A stretch of 13,015 nucleotides of DNA, taken from positions 1 through 13,015 of the forward strand of contig CALKHR010000005.1 in the NCBI GenBank assembly GCA_937988885.1, given 5' to 3'. A program made the position numbers and the translations under genes. The stretch's first letter is position 1, and each line of letters opens with the position of its first letter. The notes beneath the pieces are model-generated. The model saw only the letters and a list, made by a program, of their open reading frames with translations. It was not told the origin of the DNA and did not search any database. This document shows positions 1 through 6,203 of this stretch, in pieces. The DNA is from an uncultured Roseiflexaceae bacterium. Lineage in GTDB: Bacteria > Chloroflexota > Chloroflexia > Chloroflexales > Roseiflexaceae.

Positions 1-135
1 TACGCGCCGTAAGAGGGCGGGTTTGTGTTTGGGGTTGTGTGAGGAGGAATTCGGCAGTTGAGCATACTCCGCGTGGAAGGGGCCGAGCAGTTGTTGAGTA
101 ATAGAGTGCAGCGCAGAAGCACAATGTTTCCTCAG

Positions 136-260
136 TGAGATCCTTCACTTCGCCTGTCGGCTCGTTCAGGATGACTCTACTTTTTCAATGAGTTTCATTT
201 CAATTCCGTCGTTTTGTATTGTGTTTCACGCCGAGATCTCTCATTATCATTCGAGATGAC
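136..260. repeat. Two degenerate copies of a REP-like intergenic repeat
   Basis: Copy 1 (136-175) begins GAGATCCTTCACTTCG and ends TTCAGGATGAC. Its ends pair through ATCCT (140-144) and AGGAT (168-172), with a small GCC/GGC hairpin inside. Copy 2 (233-260) begins GAGATCTC and ends GAGATGAC, with the same outline but more decay. Palindromic repeats with the form GAGATCCTTCACTTCG...TCAGGATGAC are, from memory, widespread between genes in Chloroflexota and other environmental bacteria. Copy 2 is the less certain of the two. Confidence 0.45.
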
Positions 261-393
261 TGTGTTTTCGTTGTTTTGCTACCTCCTCCCAACTTCCCAC
301 ACTCCACATATGAAATTTATGTCATTCTTACACCCTCTCTACCTTCTCCAAGCCAGGCGAGGGTTACGTTCTTGTCATCTACTGCCCAAGTTA

Positions 394-422
394 TTGAATT
401 TAGCCTGTAAATAAAATATACT
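394..422 (+). promoter_or_regulatory. Sigma-70-type promoter for the gene at 544
   Basis: TTGAAT (394-399) and TATACT (417-422) are separated by exactly 17 bp, matching 4/6 and 5/6 of the sigma-70 consensus. Transcription would begin near 429 and give a leader of about 115 nt before the ATG at 544. No other pair of this quality was found in the first 540 bases. Confidence 0.45.
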
Positions 423-543
423 ACCCGTCATAGTACTATCATCAATATATTATCACATCGTCTCTTGCTACGCTCCGACATGCAGTTGCAGGGTTGGTTG
501 AGGTTTGTGTTGTGGGGAGACATCTAACAGGGTAGGTAGCAGT

Positions 544-1005
544 ATGATTGATTTTAAGAACGAGCCATTACTTGGAGTAGGCATTCTCGATGACGATCCA
601 ACTGAGCCGTTCGATGACGCCATTCAGATCACTACATTCCTCCTCCGTTATCTCGCACATCAGTCGGGTGGATACACACACAGCATCGATCTTGACGATC
701 ATCTTCCCCGTGCTGCGCGCCTCTTTCGCCCGATCGATCGGCAATACTCCCTGCATATGGCAGTACTATCAGCCACTGGGCCGCTCCAGTTGCCTAGCGA
801 TCACTTAGCCATCTTCACCATCACCACGCGCTACTGGAAGCGCGGACGCGCGCGCATCATCGCCGCAGCTGAAGCATTGATCAAAGATTTCCTGCAGTTT
901 CGGCAGCAGAAGCCCGAAGAGCTCAGCATTCAATGTGTGCCTCATACACGGGTGCGGCGCTATTTCTCCTACCAGGTGTTTATCCGCCAAGCTGCGCTCT
1001 CCTAA
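544..1005 (+). CDS. Hypothetical protein, 153 residues
   Basis: I do not recognise this family. The chosen ATG is preceded by a modest Shine-Dalgarno-like AGGTAG. An in-frame TTG at 505 would add 13 residues but has no properly spaced ribosome binding site. The protein is probably soluble and cytoplasmic: there is no signal peptide or membrane segment. The first third is acidic (a DDD run near residue 16, then a DLDDH patch). The second half is basic and aromatic (RYWKRGRAR, later RVRRYFSYQVF). Codon use matches the neighbouring genes, which supports real coding. It has its own upstream promoter and converges on the response regulator gene, with a hairpin at 1029-1070 between them. It could be a lineage-restricted protein; no function is proposed. 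Confidence 0.7.
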   Translation: MIDFKNEPLLGVGILDDDPTEPFDDAIQITTFLLRYLAHQSGGYTHSIDLDDHLPRAARLFRPIDRQYSLHMAVLSATGPLQLPSDHLAIFTITTRYWKRGRARIIAAAEALIKDFLQFRQQKPEELSIQCVPHTRVRRYFSYQVFIRQAALS

Positions 1006-1028
1006 AGCCATCAAATCACCTTTCAAAA

Positions 1029-1070
1029 AGTGATGTTGACGTTCCGCCCACACAGAACGTCAACATCGCT
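1029..1070. terminator. Hairpin terminator shared by convergent genes (1005 / 1105)
   Basis: The arms 1029-1044 and 1055-1070 form a 16-bp stem, perfect except for one U-G pair, with a 10-nt loop (core GATGTTGACGTTC / GAACGTCAACATC). On the minus strand the stem is followed directly by TTTTT (complement of 1025-1029), so it is a classical intrinsic terminator for the response regulator gene. On the plus strand there is no U-tract, so termination of the 544-1005 transcript would be less efficient. Confidence 0.8.
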
Positions 1071-1104
1071 ATATGCATGCCGCCTGTCTATCACTCATTG
1101 TGGT

Positions 1105-1476
1105 CTAGACTCGTTGGCCGGCGTTCTCGATCCAATCGATAATCTCGGTGAATTCGAAAGGTTTAAAGACCACGTGGTCGAAGCCTGCGCGAACGATATC
1201 TGAGGGTAGGAAATTGCGGGCGTGTGCGGTGATTGCGAGGATGGGGGTAGTGGCAAACTGTGGCAGCGCGCGCAATTCGCGGACTGCGTCGATGCCCGTT
1301 TTGCGGGGCATCTGAATATCCATCAAAATCAGATCGGGCGAATGTTCCTCGGCGAGAGCGATGGCCTCCACGCCATCTCGTGCGCGAATCAGGGTGTGCC
1401 CCAACCGTTCAAGGAACAAACACAGTAACATTTGGACGTCGGCTTCATCTTCTACGATTAGGATGCGGTAGTGCAT
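1105..1476 (-). CDS. Single-domain response regulator (CheY-like receiver)
   Basis: At 123 residues this is a lone receiver domain with no output domain. It is a phosphorylation switch of a two-component system. All expected residues are visible: an acidic pair E9-D10 after the first strand (ILIVEDE), phosphoacceptor D53 (LILMDIQMP), T83 in LAITA, and K105 in the FKPF motif. Such stand-alone receivers are phosphorylated by a histidine kinase and act by protein contact or as phosphorelay intermediates. No kinase is in the window, so its partner is encoded elsewhere. It lies 96 bp downstream of the DUF2233-like gene on the same strand and may be co-transcribed with it. A 7-bp hairpin sits in the gap. 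The ribosome binding site is weak (AGGCG about 8 nt before the ATG). A strong terminator follows. Confidence 0.93.
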   Translation of the reverse strand: MHYRILIVEDEADVQMLLCLFLERLGHTLIRARDGVEAIALAEEHSPDLILMDIQMPRKTGIDAVRELRALPQFATTPILAITAHARNFLPSDIVRAGFDHVVFKPFEFTEIIDWIENAGQRV

Positions 1477-1498
1477 TGTTGTGCGCCTATGTCATTGA

Positions 1499-1517
1499 TA
1501 GGCCGATACACGGCCTA
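1499..1517 (-). promoter_or_regulatory. Hairpin in the leader of the response regulator gene
   Basis: TAGGCCG (1499-1505) and CGGCCTA (1511-1517) are perfect inverted repeats with a 5-nt loop. The hairpin lies 22-40 nt upstream of the response regulator start, between it and the DUF2233-like gene. No T-tract follows on the minus strand, so it is more likely an operator, an mRNA-processing or stability element, or a weak attenuator than a full terminator. Confidence 0.4.
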
Positions 1518-1572
1518 CCTGCTACTCCTAGACCGTATAGTACCGTTGAGACGCTACCAGGACATTACCATA

Positions 1573-2610
1573 TTATCGTATATAAATGCCTATAGCATCG
1601 GGAACCTCGCGCACCGTATGCCCGAACACGCGGTTGCCACGCCAAATCGCCTGGGTCGATGTATCGTCGTCGCCGCCGAGCGCGCTGAAACACCCCATCG
1701 CGCGTAACTGCGAGGCGAGTTCGACTCCCGTCACACCGTTCGAAACCGCCATCACTAGGTACGAGCGGCCATCCTCGCGGGCACCGATGCCCACCACAGT
1801 CTTTGGGTAAGTGCCGTTGTAGATCTTTTTGCGCCAATCGAGCTGTGCAAAATCCTCGTTCAGCGGATTAAATGGCACAAACGCATCGGTTTCGGCCTGT
1901 ACATCGGTGTTAGCGACTTTGCCGTTCCACAGGATCACAGGTCCAGCGCCGATCGCCTGATCGCATCCTTGCACTTGCTCGGCATCGAACAGACCGATCT
2001 TAGCGTAGTGGCCTTGGATGCACAGCGTGGCGCGCCAGGGGTTGATGCGATGCACTGTGCCGTTGATCACCACCGTGCCCTCGTTGGAGGTGCGCTCGCC
2101 GCCGTGAAAGCCGAACGCCATTGCGCCGAGCAACTGCATGCCGTTGCGCTGCGAGTAGGGCGCCTGTACCATCTCCTCGACGGTGGCGAGGTGCTGCTGC
2201 CGATCGGCCCAAATCGTGTTACCTGTCTCGTCGCTGCTAGGGGTGGCTCCATCGGCGTTGATCACTTCGAGATGAACTTGATCATCGAGCATGACCACGA
2301 AGTACGCCAATGTGCCGCCGTTGGGCAGAGAACGCGTGTAGTAGCGCACAAGGCCATCGCCGACCGATTCGTGGAGTTGGCTGGCTTGATTGTAGCGTTC
2401 GAGCGCTGTTGTGCCCGCCTCTACAGTTACCTGCGCTGTCAGGGCGCCAACCAATGCCCCAGGCTGCGAGATTGAGTTTGCCACGCCAGGCGGCACCCAA
2501 TTCGAGAGAAAGGGCTTGCTGGAGGGCATACTGCTAAAAAGCGCAACACAGACAACTAACCCAATAAGCGCTAATGCAATTGGGTTCATCGTTCGCGGTC
2601 TGGGATACAT
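1573..2610 (-). CDS. Membrane-anchored DUF2233 / phosphodiester-glycosidase-like protein
   Basis: This 345-residue protein has an N-terminal hydrophobic segment (about residues 9-27) that should act as signal peptide or anchor, so the rest is extracytoplasmic. The body resembles the DUF2233/NAGPA fold (phosphodiester alpha-GlcNAcase family): VVINGTV mid-protein, then AIGAGPVILWNGKV, then PKTVVGI (from P269), a VSNGVTG turn, and ELASQLRAMGCFSALGGDDDTST. The last block aligns with the family's DGGGS-T site, but here reads G-G-D-D-D-T-S-T (312-319). The active site is therefore altered, or my alignment is imperfect. The start at 2610 was chosen over the next ATG (2589) because AGGT about 10 nt upstream provides the only Shine-Dalgarno-like site. 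A promoter lies just upstream. It may be co-transcribed with the response regulator. Existence as a gene is near certain; family assignment is moderate. Confidence 0.72.
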   Translation of the reverse strand: MYPRPRTMNPIALALIGLVVCVALFSSMPSSKPFLSNWVPPGVANSISQPGALVGALTAQVTVEAGTTALERYNQASQLHESVGDGLVRYYTRSLPNGGTLAYFVVMLDDQVHLEVINADGATPSSDETGNTIWADRQQHLATVEEMVQAPYSQRNGMQLLGAMAFGFHGGERTSNEGTVVINGTVHRINPWRATLCIQGHYAKIGLFDAEQVQGCDQAIGAGPVILWNGKVANTDVQAETDAFVPFNPLNEDFAQLDWRKKIYNGTYPKTVVGIGAREDGRSYLVMAVSNGVTGVELASQLRAMGCFSALGGDDDTSTQAIWRGNRVFGHTVREVPDAIGIYIR

Positions 2611-2652
2611 TGATTTTCTTACCTGTGAAGTGAGCTAATTGGTGACACTATG

Positions 2653-2681
2653 ATGATACCAACAATTTAGTAGTTGGGCAA
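2653..2681 (-). promoter_or_regulatory. Promoter of the DUF2233-like gene
   Basis: On the minus strand TTGCCC (2681-2676) and TATCAT (2658-2653) are 17 bp apart, matching 4/6 and 5/6 of the sigma-70 consensus. The start point would be near 2646, giving a 36-nt leader. A short inverted repeat TTGGT (2639-2643) / ACCAA (2658-2662) flanks the -10 element and the start point and could be an operator. Confidence 0.5.
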
Positions 2682-2705
2682 TTGGCGTTTTTGATACCGT
2701 TTTTA

Positions 2706-2855
2706 TTATAACACATTTGTTCTGATTTGTACGCCAATTTTGGCATCTAAACGCCGCAAATAGCGCGTCGGTTCAGGTACGAACACCCGTAATAACAAAG
2801 CGATGCAGCCGTCGAATGGTATCTTTCCTTTGTACAGATACCGCATCGTCATCAC
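2706..2855 (-). pseudogene. Possible gene remnant or unlisted small ORF
   Basis: One minus-strand frame is open for about 102 codons, from just after a stop at 3012-3014 to the TAA at 2706-2708. The only start codons are GTG at 2855 and ATGs at 2852 and 2846, giving about 49 residues. The translation has a protein-like look, including RYLYKGKIPFDG and VPEPTRYLRRLDAK. No ribosome binding site precedes any start. It could be the tail of a decayed gene or chance. Part of the frame overlaps the promoter of the ArsR-type gene, which argues against an intact longer gene. Confidence 0.2.
2801..2848. other. Nested inverted repeat in the divergent intergenic region
   Basis: CGATGC (2801-2806) pairs with GCATCG (2843-2848), and GGTATC (2818-2823) pairs with GATACC (2837-2842). 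The two right arms are adjacent, so the pair would fold as one bulged stem with an 11-nt left bulge and a 13-nt loop. It lies upstream of both divergent promoters, so neither would transcribe it. It may be a protein-binding site, an independent RNA, or coincidence. Confidence 0.35.
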
Positions 2856-2980
2856 TGTATTGTCGTTGAACAGGTGAAACGCATTGCTAATGGCAGAAAA
2901 TTGTTGCGAGCAGGCGCTAAATGCGATGTTGAAGGTGCAAGGATTGTTTACTACACATATGCCGTTGATAAGGTTAATAA

Positions 2981-3009
2981 ACGGTAGTATAGCTTGACTT
3001 TCATACCGT
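2981..3009. promoter_or_regulatory. Candidate operator over the ArsR-type gene promoter
   Basis: ACGGTA (2981-2986) and TACCGT (3004-3009) form a perfect 6-bp inverted repeat with a 17-bp gap, centred on the -35 element at 2994-2999. Winged-helix regulators of this kind often repress their own promoter through such dyads. Autoregulation here is inferred only from position. Confidence 0.35.
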
Positions 3010-3022
3010 ACCTATGTATCTT
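2994..3022 (+). promoter_or_regulatory. Promoter of the ArsR-type regulator gene
   Basis: TTGACT (2994-2999) and TATCTT (3017-3022) are 17 bp apart, matching 5/6 and 4/6 of the sigma-70 consensus. The start point would be near 3029, leaving a leader of about 30 nt with AGGAA 8 nt before the ATG. Confidence 0.5.
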
Positions 3023-3058
3023 ACTTCTAAATAATGTTAGATGCACAAGGAAACTTAA

Positions 3059-3673
3059 ATGTCGGAAGAAGCTATGCTGAGTACATCTACGCCCGCTGAT
3101 GTTCGTGTCATTGCTGATCTGAATGTGCTAAAGGTGGTTGCGGACCCGTTGCGATTGCAATTGTTGGAGTTGTTGCGAGAAGAGGCGCAATCAGTCAAGC
3201 AACTAGCGAAAAGGATGGATTATTCGGCCAAAAAGCTGTACTATCATATCAATTTGCTTGAGGAACATGGCCTTATTCGTGTTGTTGATACACAAGTGGT
3301 GTCGGGCATCATCGAAAAATATTACTACGCCACCGCGTATCGCCTCTCGGTCGATCACAGCCTGCTCTCGCCCGATGAGGGGCCGACCGATTCGCACGCA
3401 GCGATCCTTTTATCGACGATTTTGGATCGCTGCAAACAGGAGGTTGCCAAAGGTGTGCGACATGGCCTGATCGAACTTGGCCCCGAACAGTCGCTGCAGA
3501 AGCGCGCCTTGGTACTAGGAAGCCGTAGGATGCGTTTATCGCCAGCGCGCGCGGATGCCTTCCTTGAGCGCATCAGGCAACTAGAGCGCGAATTTGAGGC
3601 CGATGAGGAGCCAGAGGAGCAGACGCTCTGCTACGAACTGCTGCTCGGCCTCTACCCAACCGAATCATACTAG
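3059..3673 (+). CDS. ArsR-type winged helix-turn-helix transcriptional regulator
   Basis: This 204-residue protein is a DNA-binding regulator of the HTH_20/ArsR-like kind. The N-terminal domain (about 18-95) starts with the hallmark ADPLRLQLLELL, followed by SVKQLAKRMDYSAKKLYYHINLLEEHGLI. The likely recognition helix is about residues 56-66. The beta wing carries VVSGIIEKYYYATA (81-93). No ArsR metal-binding cysteine motif such as CVC is visible. The C-terminal half (about 95-204) is helical and acidic, ends in a YELLLGLYP-type strand, and probably mediates dimerisation or effector sensing. The start is supported by AGGAA 8 nt upstream; M6 is a possible alternative. It is transcribed away from the DUF2233-like gene, and a dyad over its -35 suggests autoregulation. 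Its targets cannot be read from the sequence. Confidence 0.88.
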   Translation: MSEEAMLSTSTPADVRVIADLNVLKVVADPLRLQLLELLREEAQSVKQLAKRMDYSAKKLYYHINLLEEHGLIRVVDTQVVSGIIEKYYYATAYRLSVDHSLLSPDEGPTDSHAAILLSTILDRCKQEVAKGVRHGLIELGPEQSLQKRALVLGSRRMRLSPARADAFLERIRQLEREFEADEEPEEQTLCYELLLGLYPTESY

Positions 3674-3704
3674 CACAGCTTCCCTATGTGTTTTGCGCAC
3701 ACAA

Positions 3705-3734
3705 AAGCGGCAACAACCTGTGTTGCTGCCGCTT
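3705..3734. terminator. Hairpin terminator shared by convergent genes (3673 / 3752)
   Basis: The arms 3705-3717 and 3722-3734 form a 13-bp stem with one mismatch and a 4-nt loop (AAGCGGCA outer arm). On the minus strand it is followed by TTTTGTG, so it best terminates the membrane-protein gene. It also closes the regulator transcript. CACACA (3698-3703) and TGTGTG (3741-3746) could extend the stem outward. Confidence 0.75.
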
Positions 3735-3751
3735 GTTCGATGTGTGAACCC

Positions 3752-4039
3752 CTAAGAACGGGCCAGCGTGATCATAAACGTGATATAGACCATCAAGCCA
3801 GCTAATCCGATGCTATTAGCCAGCGTTGTGCTGCCCGGCACGAGCTTGCTACGCATCAGGAACATCATTGCCAGCAGCACCCACACCAAGGGATGGAACC
3901 AACGGAGAATGAGCAACTGTATGCCAGTTGTCGAGGGTGTTATTTTGCTGTTGGGGATAACAAAGGCGTACAGTGCCACCACCACGATCGCGACGATAGC
4001 CCAGATCAACCAAGGGACACCGAGGAACTTCTCTTGCAT
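3752..4039 (-). CDS. Small integral membrane protein with three helices
   Basis: The gene encodes 95 residues with three hydrophobic segments at about 8-28, 40-62 and 74-92. Short polar links separate them (PNSKITPSTT and RSKLVPGSTT), and the tail is RS. I do not recognise a family. A tryptophan-rich first helix (PWLIWAIV) and an RWFHP turn entering helix 2 are its most distinctive parts. The start is supported by AGAGGA 5 nt upstream of the ATG. It lies 112 bp downstream of the DUF6084 gene on the same strand, so co-transcription is possible. It ends at the shared hairpin at 3705-3734. It could be a membrane subunit or a small stress-type membrane protein; no function can be assigned. Confidence 0.75.
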   Translation of the reverse strand: MQEKFLGVPWLIWAIVAIVVVALYAFVIPNSKITPSTTGIQLLILRWFHPLVWVLLAMMFLMRSKLVPGSTTLANSIGLAGLMVYITFMITLARS

Positions 4040-4151
4040 TCGTATCCTCTTGTAACGCGGAATAGGGATGTAGACCTTGAAGTTGAGCGTCTCGGTGGAG
4101 CTCTCGGGCGCTAGTATACCGCAGGCGCAGCGATACGCTTATCGTTCGGCG

Positions 4152-4799
4152 TTAAGAGATGTTCTTGTTCTGTTGGCTTAACAAGTGCTCCAGAACTTGT
4201 TCCCAAGAGGTGAAGCCATGCTGTAGACGGTATTGGTACAATCTCTCGAACACTGGTTTACGAATATGCAGCCATGTTTGATTCGGATAATAACGCTCCA
4301 TCAGTTCGTGCCAGACCGCAGTGGGCATTTCAAAGAAAGCCTCTTTATTCCACGTAATAGGCCCGATCTGTACTGAACCATCGAGTTCGGTGTAAAAAAC
4401 CGTGCCGCTAAAAATGAAAAGAAGCGGAATCTCGCCCTCATCGAGCGCGTAGAAATATTTTGTGGCCGCGATATTGAAATCGTAACTGCACGGGATATTG
4501 AGATCGACCGTGGTTGATTGCTTGAAGGCTGGCACGTTGATACTTGCGTGAATCCACAGCAGATTGCGGAGGGTATCGCTCCAACGTTCCGGTTCGCCAA
4601 ACACCTCGGTCAGGCGTCCCTGCTGCTCGGGCGTGTGGATTCGGCGTGTGGCTGCAATATAAATTTGACTGCGCAGCGAGATCGCATGGATCGAAATATT
4701 GGGATGGGCATGAGAGATGTGAACTTGAAAGCTTAACAGTGGCGTTGCAGAAAATGGCTGAATATCAACGCCTGTAACACGAAATTGTAGCTCTACCAT
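4152..4799 (-). CDS. DUF6084 family protein
   Basis: I recognise this 215-residue protein as DUF6084 from its pattern. It opens with LQFRVTGVDIQPFSATPLL. Next come ISLRSQIYI (41-48), a FGEPERWSDTLRNLLW segment (67-82), PCSYDFNIAATKYFYALDEG (103-122), IPLLFIFSGTVF (124-135), and PITWNKEA before a helical C-terminus. Family members are small soluble proteins of unknown function. In actinobacteria they are, as I recall, found in [NiFe]-hydrogenase clusters beside DUF5947 and other accessory genes. Here it has no hydrogenase neighbour within the window. No signal peptide or membrane segment is present. The ribosome binding site is weak (GAGAAG, about 6 nt before the ATG). The small membrane protein follows 112 bp downstream and may share its transcript. 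Confidence 0.82.
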   Translation of the reverse strand: MVELQFRVTGVDIQPFSATPLLSFQVHISHAHPNISIHAISLRSQIYIAATRRIHTPEQQGRLTEVFGEPERWSDTLRNLLWIHASINVPAFKQSTTVDLNIPCSYDFNIAATKYFYALDEGEIPLLFIFSGTVFYTELDGSVQIGPITWNKEAFFEMPTAVWHELMERYYPNQTWLHIRKPVFERLYQYRLQHGFTSWEQVLEHLLSQQNKNIS

Positions 4800-5110
4800 C
4801 TTAACTTCTCATATCAAGGCGCTAACACTATTGATGATCTCACAAGGTTGCGCCCAATTACTTGCAAGTCATTTCAATGCGTGAACGGTCTTCTCTTGCT
4901 TCTCGATCCATCGCTCGGTGAATGGGTAGGTTCTTGAAAGGTCTACTGATTAGACGAGATCGCATAGAGGCCATCTATTGGGACGTGTAGGTGCTAGGCA
5001 ACTTGGAGCAAGTGGTATCTATCAAGGAGCACTGTCACAGACTTCAATCTTTTAGCAAGTTGTATGCCAGATTGCACCAGTGGCTAGGTTTAGGCGCAAC
5101 CTGGCTCTGT
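4800..5110. other. Intergenic region between serine hydrolase and DUF6084 genes
   Basis: No gene is seen in these 311 bp. The only structure is the inverted repeat at 5066-5105 next to the end of the serine hydrolase gene. A promoter for the DUF6084 gene must lie here, but I could not find a pair close to the sigma-70 consensus. Confidence 0.5.
5066..5105 (-). terminator. Weak hairpin after the serine hydrolase gene
   Basis: GCCAGATTGC (5066-5075) and GCAACCTGGC (5096-5105) pair over 10 bp with one mismatch and a 20-nt loop. They sit immediately downstream of the minus-strand stop at 5111. No T-tract follows, so it may be a factor-dependent terminator or an mRNA 3'-end stabiliser. Confidence 0.35.
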
Positions 5111-6082
5111 TTAGCTCAATAGCAGCGCTTCGGCTAGCTCCAGCGGATTCGCATCGCTGCGATTCACCAGTACCACCGCTGTCGCGCGTTGGTCGAGGCG
5201 ACGCACAATCGCCGTGCGGAAGCCGATCGTGTCGCCGGTGTGATAGGCGAGGTGCTGCCCCCGCAGGTACCAACCGAACCCGTACGATTCGCCGTTCGGG
5301 ATAGCGACATGGGGTGTAAAGAGTGCTTGCATAAGATGCTGGGGCAGCAGCGTGCCCTCCGCTAATGCCGCATCCCAGCGCGCTAGGTCCACTACCGAAC
5401 TGTAGATACCACCATCTCCCAGCGTCGCGCTCGTCACGCTCTGGTCGGTGCGTTGCCAGACACCGTCACGCAGCGAATGGCCGTAGGCGCGTTGCGGCAC
5501 CACCGACATCCCTTCTTGATGAGCCACGGTCGCGTGCATGCCCAACGGCGCAAAGATGCGCTCCTGCAAAAAGCTTGGGAAACGCTGCCCAGCGATCTGC
5601 GCGATGATCAGCGCCAGTAAGCAGTATGCCGTGTTGCTGTAGCGATACGCCGTTTGAGGGGCGAAGTAGCCACTGCTTTGGCTTCGCACCAACTCCAGCA
5701 CATCCTCATCGTGCACCTGTGTTGTGGCATCCGGCAGTATCAGGTCCTCGTAATCGGGCAGGCCGCTGGTATGCGTGAGCAACTGCTGGATGGTGATGTG
5801 TCGCCAGTACGCGGGGCTATCGGCGAAGAAGCGGGCGAGCGAATCCTCCAGCCTGAGTTTGCCATCGCTCACAAGTTGAAGCGTCGCCATAGCGGTGAAC
5901 TGCTTGCTCACCGATGCCAAGCGATAGTTGGTAATTGGCGTGGCGGGCGTCTGCGATTCCAGATCGGCGAGGCCAAACGCCAGCGTTAGCACTGGCTCGC
6001 CATTGCGAAGCAGCAGGGCGCTCGCGCCGGGCACCGCGCCATCAAATGCCGCAAAGAGTTGTTCAACGGGCAGTCTGCTCAT
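5111..6082 (-). CDS. Serine hydrolase, class C beta-lactamase / penicillin-binding protein family
   Basis: The 323-residue product is a serine acyl-enzyme hydrolase (beta-lactamase PF00144; AmpC/esterase/D-aminopeptidase type). All three catalytic motifs are present: S57-V-S-K60 (RLASVSKQFTAM), Y148-S-N150 (YRYSNTAYCLL), and H281-T-G283 (YHTGDTIGF). The family-typical LLTHTSGLPDY lies at 101-111. No signal peptide is visible from the chosen start, so it is probably cytoplasmic. Substrates in this family are diverse, and sequence alone does not show lactamase activity. The frame stays open up to 6331, but the start at 6082 is preferred: AGGTGAGG lies directly before the ATG, the fold begins here, and upstream codons overlap the divergent radical SAM gene. 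The length is slightly short for the family (often 330-400). Confidence 0.92.
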   Translation of the reverse strand: MSRLPVEQLFAAFDGAVPGASALLLRNGEPVLTLAFGLADLESQTPATPITNYRLASVSKQFTAMATLQLVSDGKLRLEDSLARFFADSPAYWRHITIQQLLTHTSGLPDYEDLILPDATTQVHDEDVLELVRSQSSGYFAPQTAYRYSNTAYCLLALIIAQIAGQRFPSFLQERIFAPLGMHATVAHQEGMSVVPQRAYGHSLRDGVWQRTDQSVTSATLGDGGIYSSVVDLARWDAALAEGTLLPQHLMQALFTPHVAIPNGESYGFGWYLRGQHLAYHTGDTIGFRTAIVRRLDQRATAVVLVNRSDANPLELAEALLLS

Positions 6083-6114
6083 ATCCTCACCTACTGATGC
6101 TGTCTCGTTCGTGC

Positions 6115-6123
6115 ATCGTATCA
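6115..6123 (-). promoter_or_regulatory. Possible extended -10 element for the serine hydrolase gene
   Basis: On the minus strand TGATACGAT (6123-6115) reads as TG-n-TACGAT, an extended -10 matching 4/6 in the hexamer. It lies 33 bp upstream of the ATG at 6082. No clear -35 hexamer is visible. The call rests on position within the short divergent region. Confidence 0.3.
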
Positions 6124-6158
6124 CATGTTGGATGCATCCCCAATCGACGCGACTGCCA

Positions 6159-6167
6159 TGGTATAAT
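6159..6167 (+). promoter_or_regulatory. Extended -10 promoter of the radical SAM gene
   Basis: TGGTATAAT (6159-6167) is a perfect extended -10 element (TG-n-TATAAT). Such elements often need no -35 hexamer, and none is evident. Transcription would begin near 6174, about 30 nt before the ATG at 6204, with the AAGGAG ribosome binding site at 6191-6196 in between. Confidence 0.6.
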
Positions 6168-6203
6168 CGGGAAGCGAACGGATGTGCAATAAGGAGTCGT
6201 CTG

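Larger units (their letters stand above)
1..543. other. Gene-free AT-rich leader region
   Basis: No convincing gene is present. The short open frames here lack ribosome binding sites and have no recognisable protein character. The stretch holds a G-rich start, two degenerate copies of a dispersed palindromic repeat (about 136-175 and 233-260), a pyrimidine-rich segment around 270-350, and a promoter-like pair at 394-422 that probably serves the gene at 544. Confidence 0.6.

Noticed and set aside
214..414. Overlapping 66- and 63-codon ORFs near the left edge
   Set aside because: Two frames over the same repeat-bearing, pyrimidine-rich DNA. Neither has a ribosome site.
1969..2475. 168-codon plus-strand ORF
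   Set aside because: It lies wholly inside the minus-strand DUF2233-like gene, which has a promoter, a signal segment and family motifs.
4131..4144. CGATA-CGCT-TATCG hairpin after the DUF6084 gene
   Set aside because: The stem has only 5 bp and no T-tract, so it is too weak to call a terminator.
4869..4949. Minus-strand frame with protein-like TYPFTERWIEKQEKTVHALK end
   Set aside because: Only 26 codons between stops and no continuation in another frame upstream. Too short to call a gene remnant.
5928..6203. Upstream extension of the radical SAM frame
   Set aside because: It overlaps the serine hydrolase coding sequence. AAGGAG at 6191-6196 and the extended -10 at 6159-6167 fix the start at 6204.
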